Source: Linnemannia elongata (taxonomy: Eukaryota > Mortierellomycota > Mortierellomycetes > Mortierellales > Mortierellaceae). Taken from it: a stretch of DNA of 64,000 bases. The translations under genes were made by a program, and so were the position numbers. Location of the stretch: contig JAXBDG010000004.1 in NCBI GenBank assembly GCA_036320915.1, forward strand, positions 1,178,001-1,242,000, given 5' to 3'. Under the pieces are notes generated by a model, which made no database searches, had not been told where the DNA came from, and was given only the letters and a program-made list of their open reading frames with translations. Shown piece by piece: positions 35,910-45,481 of the stretch (positions are counted from its first letter, which is position 1; each line of letters begins with the position of its first letter).

Positions 35910-37521
35910 AGAAAGGAACATTTTTAATTCTTGACCTGAGGATGAATTATTTACCATGAATATTACCGTCGTTTCTTGTTAACCGGTAGATGGACGGCAG
36001 GACCCACCTTCAGACCAGCACGACGAGAACGACGACCCAGCCGACGAGACGGAGGCCAAACCAAAGAAATCTCACCACTGTCCATGGCCCAACTGCCACA
36101 AGACTTTCACACGCTCCGCCCACCTGGCCCGTCATGTCCGCTCTCATGGAGGCGAACGCCCTTACGCTTGTCCTCAGGAGGGTTGTGGGAAACACTTTTC
36201 TCGATCAGATGTCCTCAAGGAGCACATCAGGATCCACGACGTCAACAAGGTCCGGAAACGTAAGGCAAAACCACTGCAGGATCAACCAAAGGCCCCCAAG
36301 AAAACTAAGGCGCAGTCGAACTACACAGAGTCCCGATCGCCGTCGGTCATGTCTTTAGTCGATCACCAGTCAGTCCCTCCCCCAGACTATATCGGACTTT
36401 CGCAAGCTGACAGACAGATGCAGCCACCATCTTACCCACTCAACTACCACCCCCGCCTATCACACCAGAACCAGTACTCATACCAGCAACACAGGAACCT
36501 CAGTGCTCACCACCAAAGGATACCTCAACACCAACAGCCACCACGGCCTTACAGTGCACCATATGCCTACGACACTTACCCGATGCCACCACCCAACCAA
36601 CCGTCGTCGTTTTACATTCCCTTACACGATATTGGTGAGGATGAGCTCGATATGGCTATGGACTTCGACATGGACTTTGGGCTGGATCCACAAGGACGAC
36701 CCTGGCCTGCTGTATCTCCTGGGTTCTCGCCCCCTAACCCCTTTGGCGGTTCGCATCGACACCGTATGGATTCCATGGCATCTGTTTCGAGCGATTTTTC
36801 GGCAATGAACGATCCCAACCATTTGCACTCCAGAAACGCATATATGCACATGGATCTCATGGCGCCAAACTCTCTTGACGATCCCTACCAGTTCGACGAG
36901 AATGCGCTCATGACGCCAGTGTTTGACAACCCACCGTATGGTGTTTATCCCTCCCAGTCTCTACATCAGACACCGACAAGACCACTGGGTACGCAACATC
37001 CCCCCCAAGGATATCCTCAGCAGCAGCACAAACAACAACAGCATCTCCAACAACTTCAACAACAGCAGCAACAACAACAAGCGTCACACCAGCAGCCCCA
37101 GCAACAAGTGAGAGACAGGGAGCTTTCTATGGCTGCTCCATCCAACTACTCACTTTCACCGACACTGACTGACGCCGCGGTCCCTACACTTAAGACTTTG
37201 GCGCCCACGCCAGGTTCCATGATGTTGGAAGGTTCTGCGGCAGCAGCAGTGATGCAAATGAACCCAGGCGATATTCCCATTGGATCTCTCGACGAACTGG
37301 ATGCGATCGAGGCGGACCTTCTTTTTGCGCAAAAGGACTGGGGCTCGATCCCGGACGAATACCAAGAACCACCTTTTGGATTCTTCCCAGGCGAATCCCC
37401 ACGCCTGGCGCTGTCGTACGTGCCACCACCCCCACTACCCACCCCACCTCCAAGACGTCACCTCGGTATCCCACAGGTTTCGAACAAGAGCGTTGTCACC
37501 ACCCTTTCTTTGTATCCTTAG
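34970..37521 (+). CDS. C2H2 zinc-finger factor: CreA/Mig1-like finger pair plus a second finger pair
   Basis: Two exons, 34970-35840 and 35990-37521 (phase-1 junction), 800 residues. The first finger pair (about residues 62-120) has [20 protein letters not shown], linker HTGEK, then [20 protein letters not shown], very close to the CreA/Mig1 carbon-catabolite-repressor fingers. A Ser/Pro/Thr-rich linker holds the intron, which contains a 27-nt A run. The second pair (exon 2) has [20 protein letters not shown] and [20 protein letters not shown], then a basic KVRKRKAK tail. The C-terminal half is Pro/Gln/His-rich with an acidic patch ([16 protein letters not shown]) that could activate transcription. 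Canonical CreA has one finger pair, so this is a four-finger relative, not a plain orthologue. Confidence 0.85.
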
Positions 37522-38215
37522 AACAAAAAAAAACATAATACAACTGTACAATATTTATTTCTATTCAGCGTTTGTGTGCGTATGAAAACAGACGATAAGG
37601 TATTTTAAGCTTTTTGGACCGGGTCGGTTTAGAATGTCCCCTGGGTGAACCCGATCAGTGGGTGGGTGGCCAGGTTTCTGACAAATTCCACTGCTAATTC
37701 CTGGACCCTTTCATCAGAACCCATTTTTTTTTTTTGCTTGTTTAGCCTCAGGCTATACGTTTTGTTATACATTGCTCGCTTTTCCTCAAGTTCGTGTATG
37801 AGAAAGACAAAAAAAAAAAGTTCTCCTAGACTCTTAAGAAGAGCGAAAAATAGAAAAGAAAAACTGGCACATTTTTTTTTTTGCGCCTACGACTTTGTTT
37901 GCGTTCTCTTTTGTTCCCTGTTCACTTTTTTGTCGAGCATTCAGGCAACGTGATTAGCAAGCATTAGAACCGTTTGTGGAGAGTGGTTAGAAGCATTTGG
38001 TTGCTCTACCTATAAGTAAAACCCAGCTTAAAGAGAACACAAAACCAATTACACGCGAAGAAAGTGGATTCTTCCCATCCTCTCCAATATTGATGACCCC
38101 CTCCTTCCCAACAAACTTTCCAGCAGCCGCTCGTCAGTAACGCATGAGTCCTCGGCCGCTCCAAGGCAAGCCTTATCCTCATGTATGGCTAGCTAAGCGC
38201 CACCCGCTTGGGGGG
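37522..38215. other. 3' flank and spacer, no gene seen
   Basis: 3' region of the C2H2 factor with T and A runs (37727, 37810, 37871). Nothing in it resembles a coding region. It ends at an 8-nt G run (38210-38217) that abuts the reversed LINE tail. Confidence 0.5.
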
Positions 38216-38385
38216 GGTTATACACAATTTTATTTCTCAGACAAACAGACCAAAAGAGGTAAAAGGGACTACAGACCAAACTCTTTAGTGCGCCATCCTC
38301 CAGTCACAGTCCGGTCCGGAACCTGGCTCTACCCAACAATTATCGCTACTCTTCACAGCAACAGCAATAACGGAAGAAAATAAAA
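38216..38385 (-). mobile_element. LINE 3' tail fragment, copy b
   Basis: Read on the minus strand this contains the tail CAACAATTGTTGGGTAGAGCC-like segment, the conserved 'GGTTCCGGACCGGACTGTGACTG' region and the terminal AGAAATAAAATTGTGTATAA, matching 45065-45240. It stops at a G/C run (CCCCCCC on the element strand) rather than a poly(A). It is upstream of tRNA-Leu copy 2 and oriented away from it, as in the other two tRNA loci. Confidence 0.6.
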
Positions 38386-38565
38386 CAAGATACGAATGAA
38401 GGAGTTTCTTCCCATCCACTTTGGTTCTCACCTAGATCGGAACAGGACTACTGTCTGACTAGTTGTATTAAGGGGCCCTTAAAGTTGGTGGCGTCTCAAG
38501 ATTGGTGGCGGACTCTTAAGATACTATGTATTAAATAGAACTTAGAATATATCCCTCCATCAGTT

Positions 38566-38648
38566 GGAGAGATGGCCGAGTTGGTCTAAGGCGCCGCGTT
38601 AAGGCCGCGGTCTATTCGTAGGCGTGGGTTCAAATCCCACTCTCTTCA
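38566..38648 (+). tRNA. tRNA-Leu (anticodon AAG), copy 2
   Basis: Same 83-nt gene as at 11414 and 43121: acceptor GGAGAGA/TCTCTTC, anticodon loop TTAAGGC (AAG), long variable arm, T-arm GTGGG/CCCAC. Followed by CTTTTGCTTTTG, a likely pol III terminator. Two GTTGGTGGCG-type boxes lie about 60-90 nt upstream (38478-38510), as in the other copies. Confidence 0.93.
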
Positions 38649-38770
38649 CTATATCTTTTGCTTTTGACTGGTTCACCACAGGAACACTGCATTTTTGTTC
38701 GTGTTCTAGGTCCTTTGTTATTTTTTTTTTTTTTCTCTCGTCACCCTTCCACCCTCAGTGACTTCATACC

Positions 38771-40129
38771 ATGGAACCCAGGAGCTGCTCAATCCTTTTG
38801 CTCAAGGAACCTCCCACATCCCCCCTTCCCTCTCAACTACCCTCACAGGGCACCCCTTCTCCTCATTTAACCGAGCCCTACTCTGATGCATTGCATGAAG
38901 CATTTAGTCGGCATCAGCCTGATGTTGTACCCAAGGTCGAGTACCTGCCACCCATGACCACTGTCTTTCCCAGGACGACACAATTATCACGAGCCATTGC
39001 TGCTGGGTATCCTCCTGGGCACTCACTGAGTAAAGGAAGTTCTGAGCTTGCCAGCCTGTGGGCCTTTGCTGTTACGTCCCAAAACGCCGTCAGTGCAGTC
39101 GAGGCGGCTCTTCAGCACCAGCTTGATGCAGGTACGGAGAATCGATCGAATCTTTCTGCTAAATTTTATCTTACTACTTCCCTTTGACGCGACAAAGAAA
39201 GAAGAACCGCCGTGTAGACCTGACTTTTCGTGAATTTTCCTGTTGGAATCATCCATTATTTTTTAGATATTCGTGAGGCTTGGCTTCGGGTTCCGATCTA
39301 CTGTCTTACAGGAGCTACGCTTGCAAGTGTCAAGAAGGTAGGGTTTGAGACTATCAACCCTTCGGACACCTCTGGCTCCTCGTCTGAGGCTGATGCTGTT
39401 TTACCTGCACCTTCATTTGACAATGCTGCCCAGTTAGTCGACTTTTTGATCTCCATCAAATGGCCCGCCTCTGACACCTCTGCCAGCAGCACGGTGCAAG
39501 TCAGCGACCATTCTACGCGCCACGATACTGTGCCTACGAGTGGCGATACCGACCTGCCGTCTGTTGCTCGTCCTTCTCCTCCTGAGTTGTGGTTTCTGAC
39601 AGGCGAAACACGGATGAAGACCCTTGCCGAGAAGTTATCCGCCCACCAACGAGCATTCCGAGAAGTTGTTGTCTATGAGACAGGACCACGACCTGGCTTT
39701 GAGAAGGAGTTGTCTCGATGGCTTGCCGATACGCTAGACCTACACTCTAAAGGCGATATCACAAGCCATAATGTGACTGGGTGTCGAGACGTTGGAGCAC
39801 AGAGCACAATGAGCGCTGCGACAGACAAACCAACCAATCTGTGGTTGGTTGGGTTCAGTCCCAAAGGTGTCGATCTGACAGTACCTGTGTTGAATAAGTT
39901 CCTCGAGGTATGTCCGTCTTCTACCTCTTCTTCCTCTTCAGCACCGGTCCAGATCCATTGGGGGTCAATTGGGCCAACAACCGCGACTCGAATTCACGAA
40001 CACCTCCTCGCAACCGCCAACATATTCAAGTCTGGATCAAGGGCTTCACTTTCACCCACCATTGCCGTGGCCAAGTCACCCAAACCCGCAGCTTTGGCAG
40101 AGGCAATAACATCACACACTTCGGCATAA
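38771..40129 (+). CDS. HEM4: Uroporphyrinogen-III synthase
   Basis: Cyclises hydroxymethylbilane to uroporphyrinogen III in haem and sirohaem synthesis; cytosolic. Exon 1 is 38771-39131 and exon 2 39267-40129 (phase 1), 407 residues. It starts MEPRSCSILLLKEP, the usual '(V)lLLK' beginning of fungal HEM4. Family features visible in order: VEYLPPM...FPRTTQLSRAI, AFAVTSQNAVSAVEAAL, VPIYCLTGATLASVKKVGFE, ELWFLTGETRMKTLAEKL, FREVVVYETGPRPGFEKEL, LWLVGFSPKGVDLTVPVL and IHWGSIGPTTATRIHEHL. It is longer than the yeast enzyme because of Ser/Thr-rich insertions at about residues 205-235 and 325. Confidence 0.92.
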
Positions 40130-40454
40130 AAATAAGCAAACCTTTCTGCGTCGCAAAACAAAGAGAAAGCTTAATTTTGAAACAAAGAGTAGCCTGAGTC
40201 GCCCTAGGGCTGTTGACAGCGGAATAAGATAATCTGGCGTTGGATGTCAGTATAATTTAACAATGATGTTAAGATAATGATTTTCTGGCTGATCTGACAT
40301 GTGCTGTCAAAGTATATTTTTCAGAAAAGGTGTTCTGACATGCCGTTAATGTTAGATCACTTAGATATTCTAACCTGAAATACCCATGTGGTCCTTGTTG
40401 TGTCTAGGGGAAAACAGATATGGATGCCATAAAAGAGTGATAGAGTGTGTGTGT

Positions 40455-41490
40455 GTGTGAGGGTGTGAAAAAATGATGTGAGCTGGATAGAAACGTATCC
40501 TTCTTTGCGCTAGTAAACATGGCGGCTGCTGCGACTAGAAACTGCTAGTGCGTACACAATATGTGGGATCGGCTTGGGATGATTGCAGTGATTTGGATAA
40601 GCATTTTAACTTACGAAGAGCACTTTACTAGGAATCTCAATTTGTCATTGAACACAACAGCTATTCTGACTGTAATGTACATAAGGATATTCTGACCTCC
40701 AAAATCATGGTGTTAAAACATCATTTTGCGGGTGGATATTATGCGGGTATAAGTTGCCCACCCATTTTGGTCACCTTATGGTGCCTGTAGTATTCTCCTC
40801 TCCTTCCCTCGATTTAAAGCTTAGGCGTTGCCACGAGTTGCTATAAACGCTGCCCACTACTAATCGTTGCCCACCACTAACCGTTGCCCACCCCTCTCTC
40901 ACCCAGTCAGCCCCCGGTCTCGGCGACATTGTCAACAGGGCCAGAGTGGAGGTATGGTTTTATGTTGATCATAGCAAAGGTTAAGACGCATGTAAAACAA
41001 ATGGTGTACTGTGATGGAGAAGTAGGGAAGGCGAGAAGAATGTGATCTCATGTGCTGGCAGTCCACAGCTAGTATTCGACGTTGAATTCCAAGTCGTGAA
41101 CTTTAAAATCCTTTCGCTGGCAGTCTCTGCTTGAGGCTTTAGAGGCCGACCTGACATAGCCCTAGCATTTCCCTGTACTCAGTTTCTAGCCCTTGATCAA
41201 AGTTCTCTTTATCTACTCTCTTCTACTTCTCCATCTGCCTTCTTGACACTGGTAATGTGTTAATATCAATGGCGGGTAACAAGAGCGTGAAAAAGACGTG
41301 AGCTGGACAGAAACGTATCCTCTTTATTATCTATCTGTCTTTGCTTTGTAGTCTGTCTTATCATACGAGTAAACATGGAGCTGGTGCGGCTAACAACTGC
41401 TAAACATCTCACACATGTTGTGCGCATACACGGCATATGGGATTGGCTTGGGATGATCGCAATGACGGGGATGGGTATTTTAATACTATT
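40455..41490. repeat. Diverged direct repeat pair (about 170-200 bp units)
   Basis: The segment at 40470-40620 (GTGAGCTGGATAGAAACGTA, then AGTAAACATGG...CTGCTA, GGGATCGGCTTGGGATGATT) recurs at 41300-41490 with substitutions and small insertions. Neither copy codes for protein. The space between (40620-41290) holds TTGCCCACC motifs near 40754, 40867 and 40884. The unit looks like a degenerate non-autonomous repeat; no ends could be fixed. Confidence 0.6.
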
Positions 41491-41571
41491 AATGTTAAGG
41501 CCTCTAATCTCCATCCTGTTTTTATAACATACACTCACAGTTTTTGCGCACAACTGGCTGTCAGCCCCCTG

Positions 41572-42180
41572 CGGTCCGCGTCGTGAATCTTCCGTCCCTT
41601 GTCGTCATCAAAACGGCTTTTAGATAGCTAAAAAGTGTCATATTCAACACTAGTGCTTTAATGATCATCTTGAAGGACATGCCAATGGTGTTTGAAGGGA
41701 GACCCCAAAGGAAAGCAAGTCGCTTCAAAGAGATTCGCCTCTTTTCTTCATGTTTTTATCTCAAAAACAGAAAAATCGTGTTGCATGGACATAGTATGGG
41801 GGTTGCTCGTGTTATTCGACAACCCCCATACTAAGTCCATGCAACTCACTTTTTTTGTTTTTTTTACACAGCACCTTGTTGCGATATCACAAGCTCATTA
41901 CTAATGTGTTCAATTCGTTGCCCTGCTTCCAATGGTTCAATTCATGGAGTTCGTGTCCCATATCGTCATCACCACGGCTTGTCAGTAGCTAAAAAGTGAA
42001 AAATTCAGCCAAAACGCTTCAATGATCTACTCTGAGGGTGCGCAAATGATGCTCCGAGGGAGCGCGAAGGGAAGCAAGTTGTCTCCATGAGTTTGGGCTC
42101 TCCTGTCCACGTTTTCGTTTTGAAAACAAAAAAAGTGAGTTACATGTACTTAGTACGAAGTTGTCGAATAATTCGAGCAA
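41572..42180. repeat. Second diverged direct repeat pair with internal hairpin
   Basis: A unit at about 41580-41870 (CGTCATCAAAACGGCTTTTA, TAGCTAAAAAGTG...) recurs at about 41965-42170 (CGTCATCACCACGGCTTGTC, TAGCTAAAAAGTG...). The first copy contains an imperfect palindrome at 41780-41845: arms of 26 nt beginning GTTGCATGGAC and ending GTCCATGCAAC, with a 14-nt loop. Non-coding. Confidence 0.65.
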
Positions 42181-42213
42181 CCCGGGTTGTCAAATAGGTT
42201 AACCCAATGTCAA

Positions 42214-43061
42214 GGATATATCTATTTGTTGCCCATCTTTTTTTGGTTTCTTATATGTTGCCCATAGTGAAGTCTATTCGTCGCCCACAATTATGCTCTA
42301 AACCGGTGCCCATCCCAAGATCTTAATTGTTGCCCAAGGCTCTGCCGCTATACGTTGTCCTATCTTCCTTCCCCCACCTGCGCCGCGGCATCATCTACCT
42401 GTAGAGAATTACTCTCTTTGTACGTATCCCATGGATGTGCACCAGGAACTCATAGGTCAGGGGGAGGGGGACGTGTCTTCTCTTCACAGTCATATTGCCA
42501 CGAATTGTACACTTTGACATAGCTCTATTTCGTACGCGTGTTCACTGTCCCATATGCTGCACCAGCTCTAGGTCTGTGCTCTTCTTCCTTTCATGGTCAA
42601 TTAACTCATACCAGTATGAGAGAGAGAAAAGAGAAAGAGAGAAAAGAGAAAGAGAGAAAAGAGAAAGAGAGAAAGAGAGTAAGAAGAACTCATAGGTACA
42701 TGTCTTAATACATAAGGCAACATATCTACGCGAAACTCAGAGGTACATAGCTCGATACATAAGGCAACCATGTCGGTAATGGTGCAGGTGGGAGGAGAGA
42801 ACGAGAAAGGGAGGAAAGAAAGTGCGCGGCTCATAAGGATACAATTCAACACATTGGGTAACTATGTCGAAGGCAACAAATAATTTTGCGGGGTGGGCAA
42901 CAGATTGGCGTTTTTTTTGGGCAACGTATAAGAGTATTCAATCTCCGATGGCAACCGGGGAGGGCAATGAATAGACTTCACTATGGGCAACATATAAGAA
43001 GCCAAAAAAAGGTGGGCATCACATAATATCTGTTGCCCGGGGGCAACAAATGGATATATCC
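42214..43061. mobile_element. 848-bp inverted-repeat element rich in TTGCCC motifs
   Basis: Left end GGATATATCTATTTGTTGCC and right end (reverse complement GGATATATCCATTTGTTGCC) begin inverted arms of about 100 bp. These include CTTATATGTTGCCCATAGTG and AAGTCTATTC on both sides. Many TTGCCC/GGGCAA hexamers point inward in both arms, as subterminal transposase-binding motifs often do. No coding sequence. Probably a non-autonomous DNA transposon; the flanking duplication is not clear. Confidence 0.75.
42616..42681 (+). repeat. (GAGAAA)n microsatellite
   Basis: Tandem AGAGAGAAA units of about 13 nt repeated roughly five times inside the TTGCCC-rich element. Confidence 0.85.
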
Positions 43062-43120
43062 AATATCTTCGTCCTCAACATGCGGGCACATTCGCAGCGA
43101 GACAAAAGCAAAAGATTTAG

Positions 43121-43203
43121 TGAAGAGAGTGGGATTTGAACCCACGCCTACGAATAGACCGCGGCCTTAACGCGGCGCCTTAGACCAACTCGGCCATCTC
43201 TCC
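43121..43203 (-). tRNA. tRNA-Leu (anticodon AAG), copy 3
   Basis: Same 83-nt sequence as the genes at 11414 and 38566, with the same cloverleaf and AAG anticodon. Its 3' flank (CAAAAGCAAAAGAT on the plus strand) and upstream GCGCCACCAA boxes (43250-43280) are also conserved. A run of LINE-family insertions begins about 100 nt upstream. Confidence 0.93.
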
Positions 43204-43300
43204 AACGGATGGAGATGTTGAGATCTTTAGGAAATGAAGTACAGCACGACGCCACCAAACGAAGAAGCGCCACCAACCAGGGCGTGATCATAACCGTCTA

Positions 43301-43334
<34 letters not shown>

Positions 43335-44208
43335 CCATGGACAAGATCGATGAGTGGGGCATCAAGGCAACAGACAGTTACAACGCGGCCAAGAGGCGAG
43401 AGCACGAGAGAGCAGAGGCGAGTGGTCGTCAAGTACCGCCCCCAGTGCCAGTTCCTTGGCGCTGTCCATCTGATGAGGAGCATGTCCGTGGGTTCTCTTC
43501 TATCGGTGGCGCTCAATCGGTTTATCGGGGCCTGCCGGTCCCCGATCGCGACCTGGATCCAAAGTGGCACGTCTCGGATCTACTGCGAGGCATCACCCCC
43601 AAGAGCATGCTGTCTGAGTGGTCGTCAGTCTTCCGATCCCCAAAGTCGATTGCACAGACGGTCCTGCACAAGTTTGTTGGCTACCTGGAGGCACAGGCCT
43701 CGGAGCTGATCTGGAAACCTCGGTGTTCGGAGACAATTGCATGGGAGCAGGCGCAAGGCATCACTACAAAAGACAAGACATCCAAGTACACTGGCCCTCG
43801 AGGAGATTGGAGCAACGGTTATGGCTATATCACCCGAGCTGGTTTTTGTCCCTGCGGCGCTTCGCTAGCCGCACATGAGGATGGGCATTGTCCGGGCCCG
43901 TCTTTGGATCCCATCGCTGCAGATGCACGTTTGTTAGAGAGTCAATTAGGAAGGAGGCGGTTGTCGTTGATGGAGAGGATGGGGAGGATCCCCTTCATGA
44001 GGGTGTGCGAGTAGTTTATTTTCTTCCGTCCCAGCCTGAGAAGGCGAGTGATTGTTGCGCTGAGCCTGCCGAGCTTTGGACTCAGGGACAGCGACTAGGT
44101 CTATGGCTACTGGGAGAGTTCATTTGATAGTGCCCTTTTTATTCCTTTGAATGCCTCCTGGAGTTGTTAACTAGAGAAATAAATCGCAAACAAAAAAAAA
44201 AAAAAAGT
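43335..44208 (+). mobile_element. LINE 3' portion with poly(A) tail, copy c (225-codon remnant)
   Basis: An open frame at 43337-44014 encodes the most complete C-terminal LINE remnant here: QTVLHKFVGYLEAQASELIW, KPRC, then TIAWEQAQGITTKDKTSKYT and a Cys/His segment GFCPCGASLAAHEDGHCPG. The W-x(2)-RC...WE motif is usual downstream of the reverse transcriptase in non-LTR elements. The untranslated tail ends AGAGAAATAAATCGCAAAC plus poly(A) (44190-44206). A T run (43304-43334) precedes the 5' edge. GTCTACCATTTTT occurs on both sides, a target-site duplication. Confidence 0.65.
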
Positions 44209-44284
44209 CTACCATTTTTTTTTTTTTTTTTTTTTTTTAGAGAAATAAATCGCAAACAAAAAAAAAAAGTCTACCATTTTTTTT
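44209..44284 (+). mobile_element. Very short LINE tail insertion at the same target
   Basis: GTCTACCA plus a T run is followed by only about 30 nt of LINE terminus (AGAGAAATAAATCGCAAAC), an A run and then GTCTACCATTTTT again at 44271. This reads as an extremely 5'-truncated insertion into the already duplicated target. Confidence 0.7.
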
Positions 44285-44303
44285 CCAAGTACACTGGTCC
44301 TCG

Positions 44304-44747
44304 AGGGCGGGCGAGCCCACCATAATGGTAAAGCTTCCCCCTCTCAGCGCGAGGGTCGTGGGTTCAGACCTACGAAGACACGCTCAATTAGGATTTGACG
44401 GTATTGCGCTAGCCTCCCCCTGTCCAGGAGGCCTGAGATGAAATAATTCTCAGACGCACAAAGTGCATGGACAGAGTGAGTATGCCCACTATATGGCTAC
44501 GTTAACCTGGTGATGAGCCAGTCTGAATGCCGTGTGGAGTCAGCCAAATCGGCGGACCGCTTAGACAAACCTTTCAGTGTTCTAGTACATTCTGTCGGGT
44601 AACCGGCTTCCTGCACAAGCATACTAAAATGCTTCTGTGCAAAGTACGCGCACCTAGTTTAGACATTAGATAACAAATATCGTGTACTGCACAAGATAGG
44701 CCAATTGTCAGAGGCAATTCTAGGAATAAAAAAAAAAAAAAAAAAAA
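44304..44747 (+). mobile_element. Candidate tRNA-derived SINE inserted in a LINE fragment
   Basis: After 22 nt of LINE coding sequence (44285-44306) comes a tRNA-like head with GAGCCCACCATAATGG (A-box-like). Anticodon-like stem CCCTC/GAGGG surrounds TCAGCGC, and GTGGGTTCAGACCTAC resembles a B-box T-arm with a 6-nt loop. An unrelated body of about 330 nt ends in a 21-nt A run at 44727-44747. LINE terminal sequence (GTTGTTAACTAGAGAAATAA) resumes directly after it. Confidence 0.5.
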
Positions 44748-44824
44748 AAAGTTGTTAACTAGAGAAATAAATCGCAAACAAAAAAAAAAAAGTCTACCAT
44801 TTTTTTAAAACCTTTCTTTCCCAA

Positions 44825-45260
44825 TTCCCTCCAAGACATCCAAATACACAGGTCCTCGTGGTGACTGGAGTCAAGGATATGGCTACATCACGCGCGATGG
44901 TTTCTGCCCGTGTGGCGCTTCGCTAGCCACACATGAGGATCGGACATGCCCTGGAGCGACCAAGAATCCACGAGCAGCTGATGAACGGCTGTTAGACAGC
45001 TTGTTGGGAAGAAGGAGGTTAACATTGATGGAGAGGATGGGAAGAATCCCCTTCATCCGTATATAGTTTTATTTTCTTCCGTTATTGCTGTGAGGAGCAG
45101 CGACAATTGTTGCGCAGAGCCAGGTCCCGGACCGGACTGTGACTGACGGATGGTTCACTGAAGAGTTTGGTCTGTAGTCCCCTTTACTTCCAAATGCCTC
45201 CTTTGTTCTGTTTGTCAGAGAAATAAAATTGTGTACGAAAAAAAAAAAAAAAAAAAAATA
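44825..45260 (+). mobile_element. LINE 3' fragment with poly(A) tail, copy d
   Basis: Begins within the coding end (AAGACATCCAAATACACAGG), encodes the closing residues up to the stop near 45066, and continues through the complete untranslated tail to AGAGAAATAAAATTGTGTACG plus poly(A) (45239-45258). Its sequence is closer to copies a and b than to copy c, so at least two LINE subfamilies meet here. Its poly(A) directly abuts the truncated 5' end of unit 2. Confidence 0.65.
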
Positions 45261-45481
45261 AATCTTATTGGCTGAAGCTATGCATGAAATATTTCCTAAT
45301 ATGGATCGGCAGTTACTGTCAATTGACACTAAATTACATTGAATATCGGCACAATCATTTGACCCAGTAGTCTATCTTCATCCACTGCTTTTGAACTCTT
45401 TTTCGACCTACTTTTACTTTCTACTTCCCAAGTCCTTTCACGACACATCCATTACTTCCATCACATGAACTCTCCTTCATA

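Noticed and set aside
42616..42681. Possible CRISPR-like array from spaced GAGAAA units
   Set aside because: A simple microsatellite with no unique spacers; the organism is eukaryotic.
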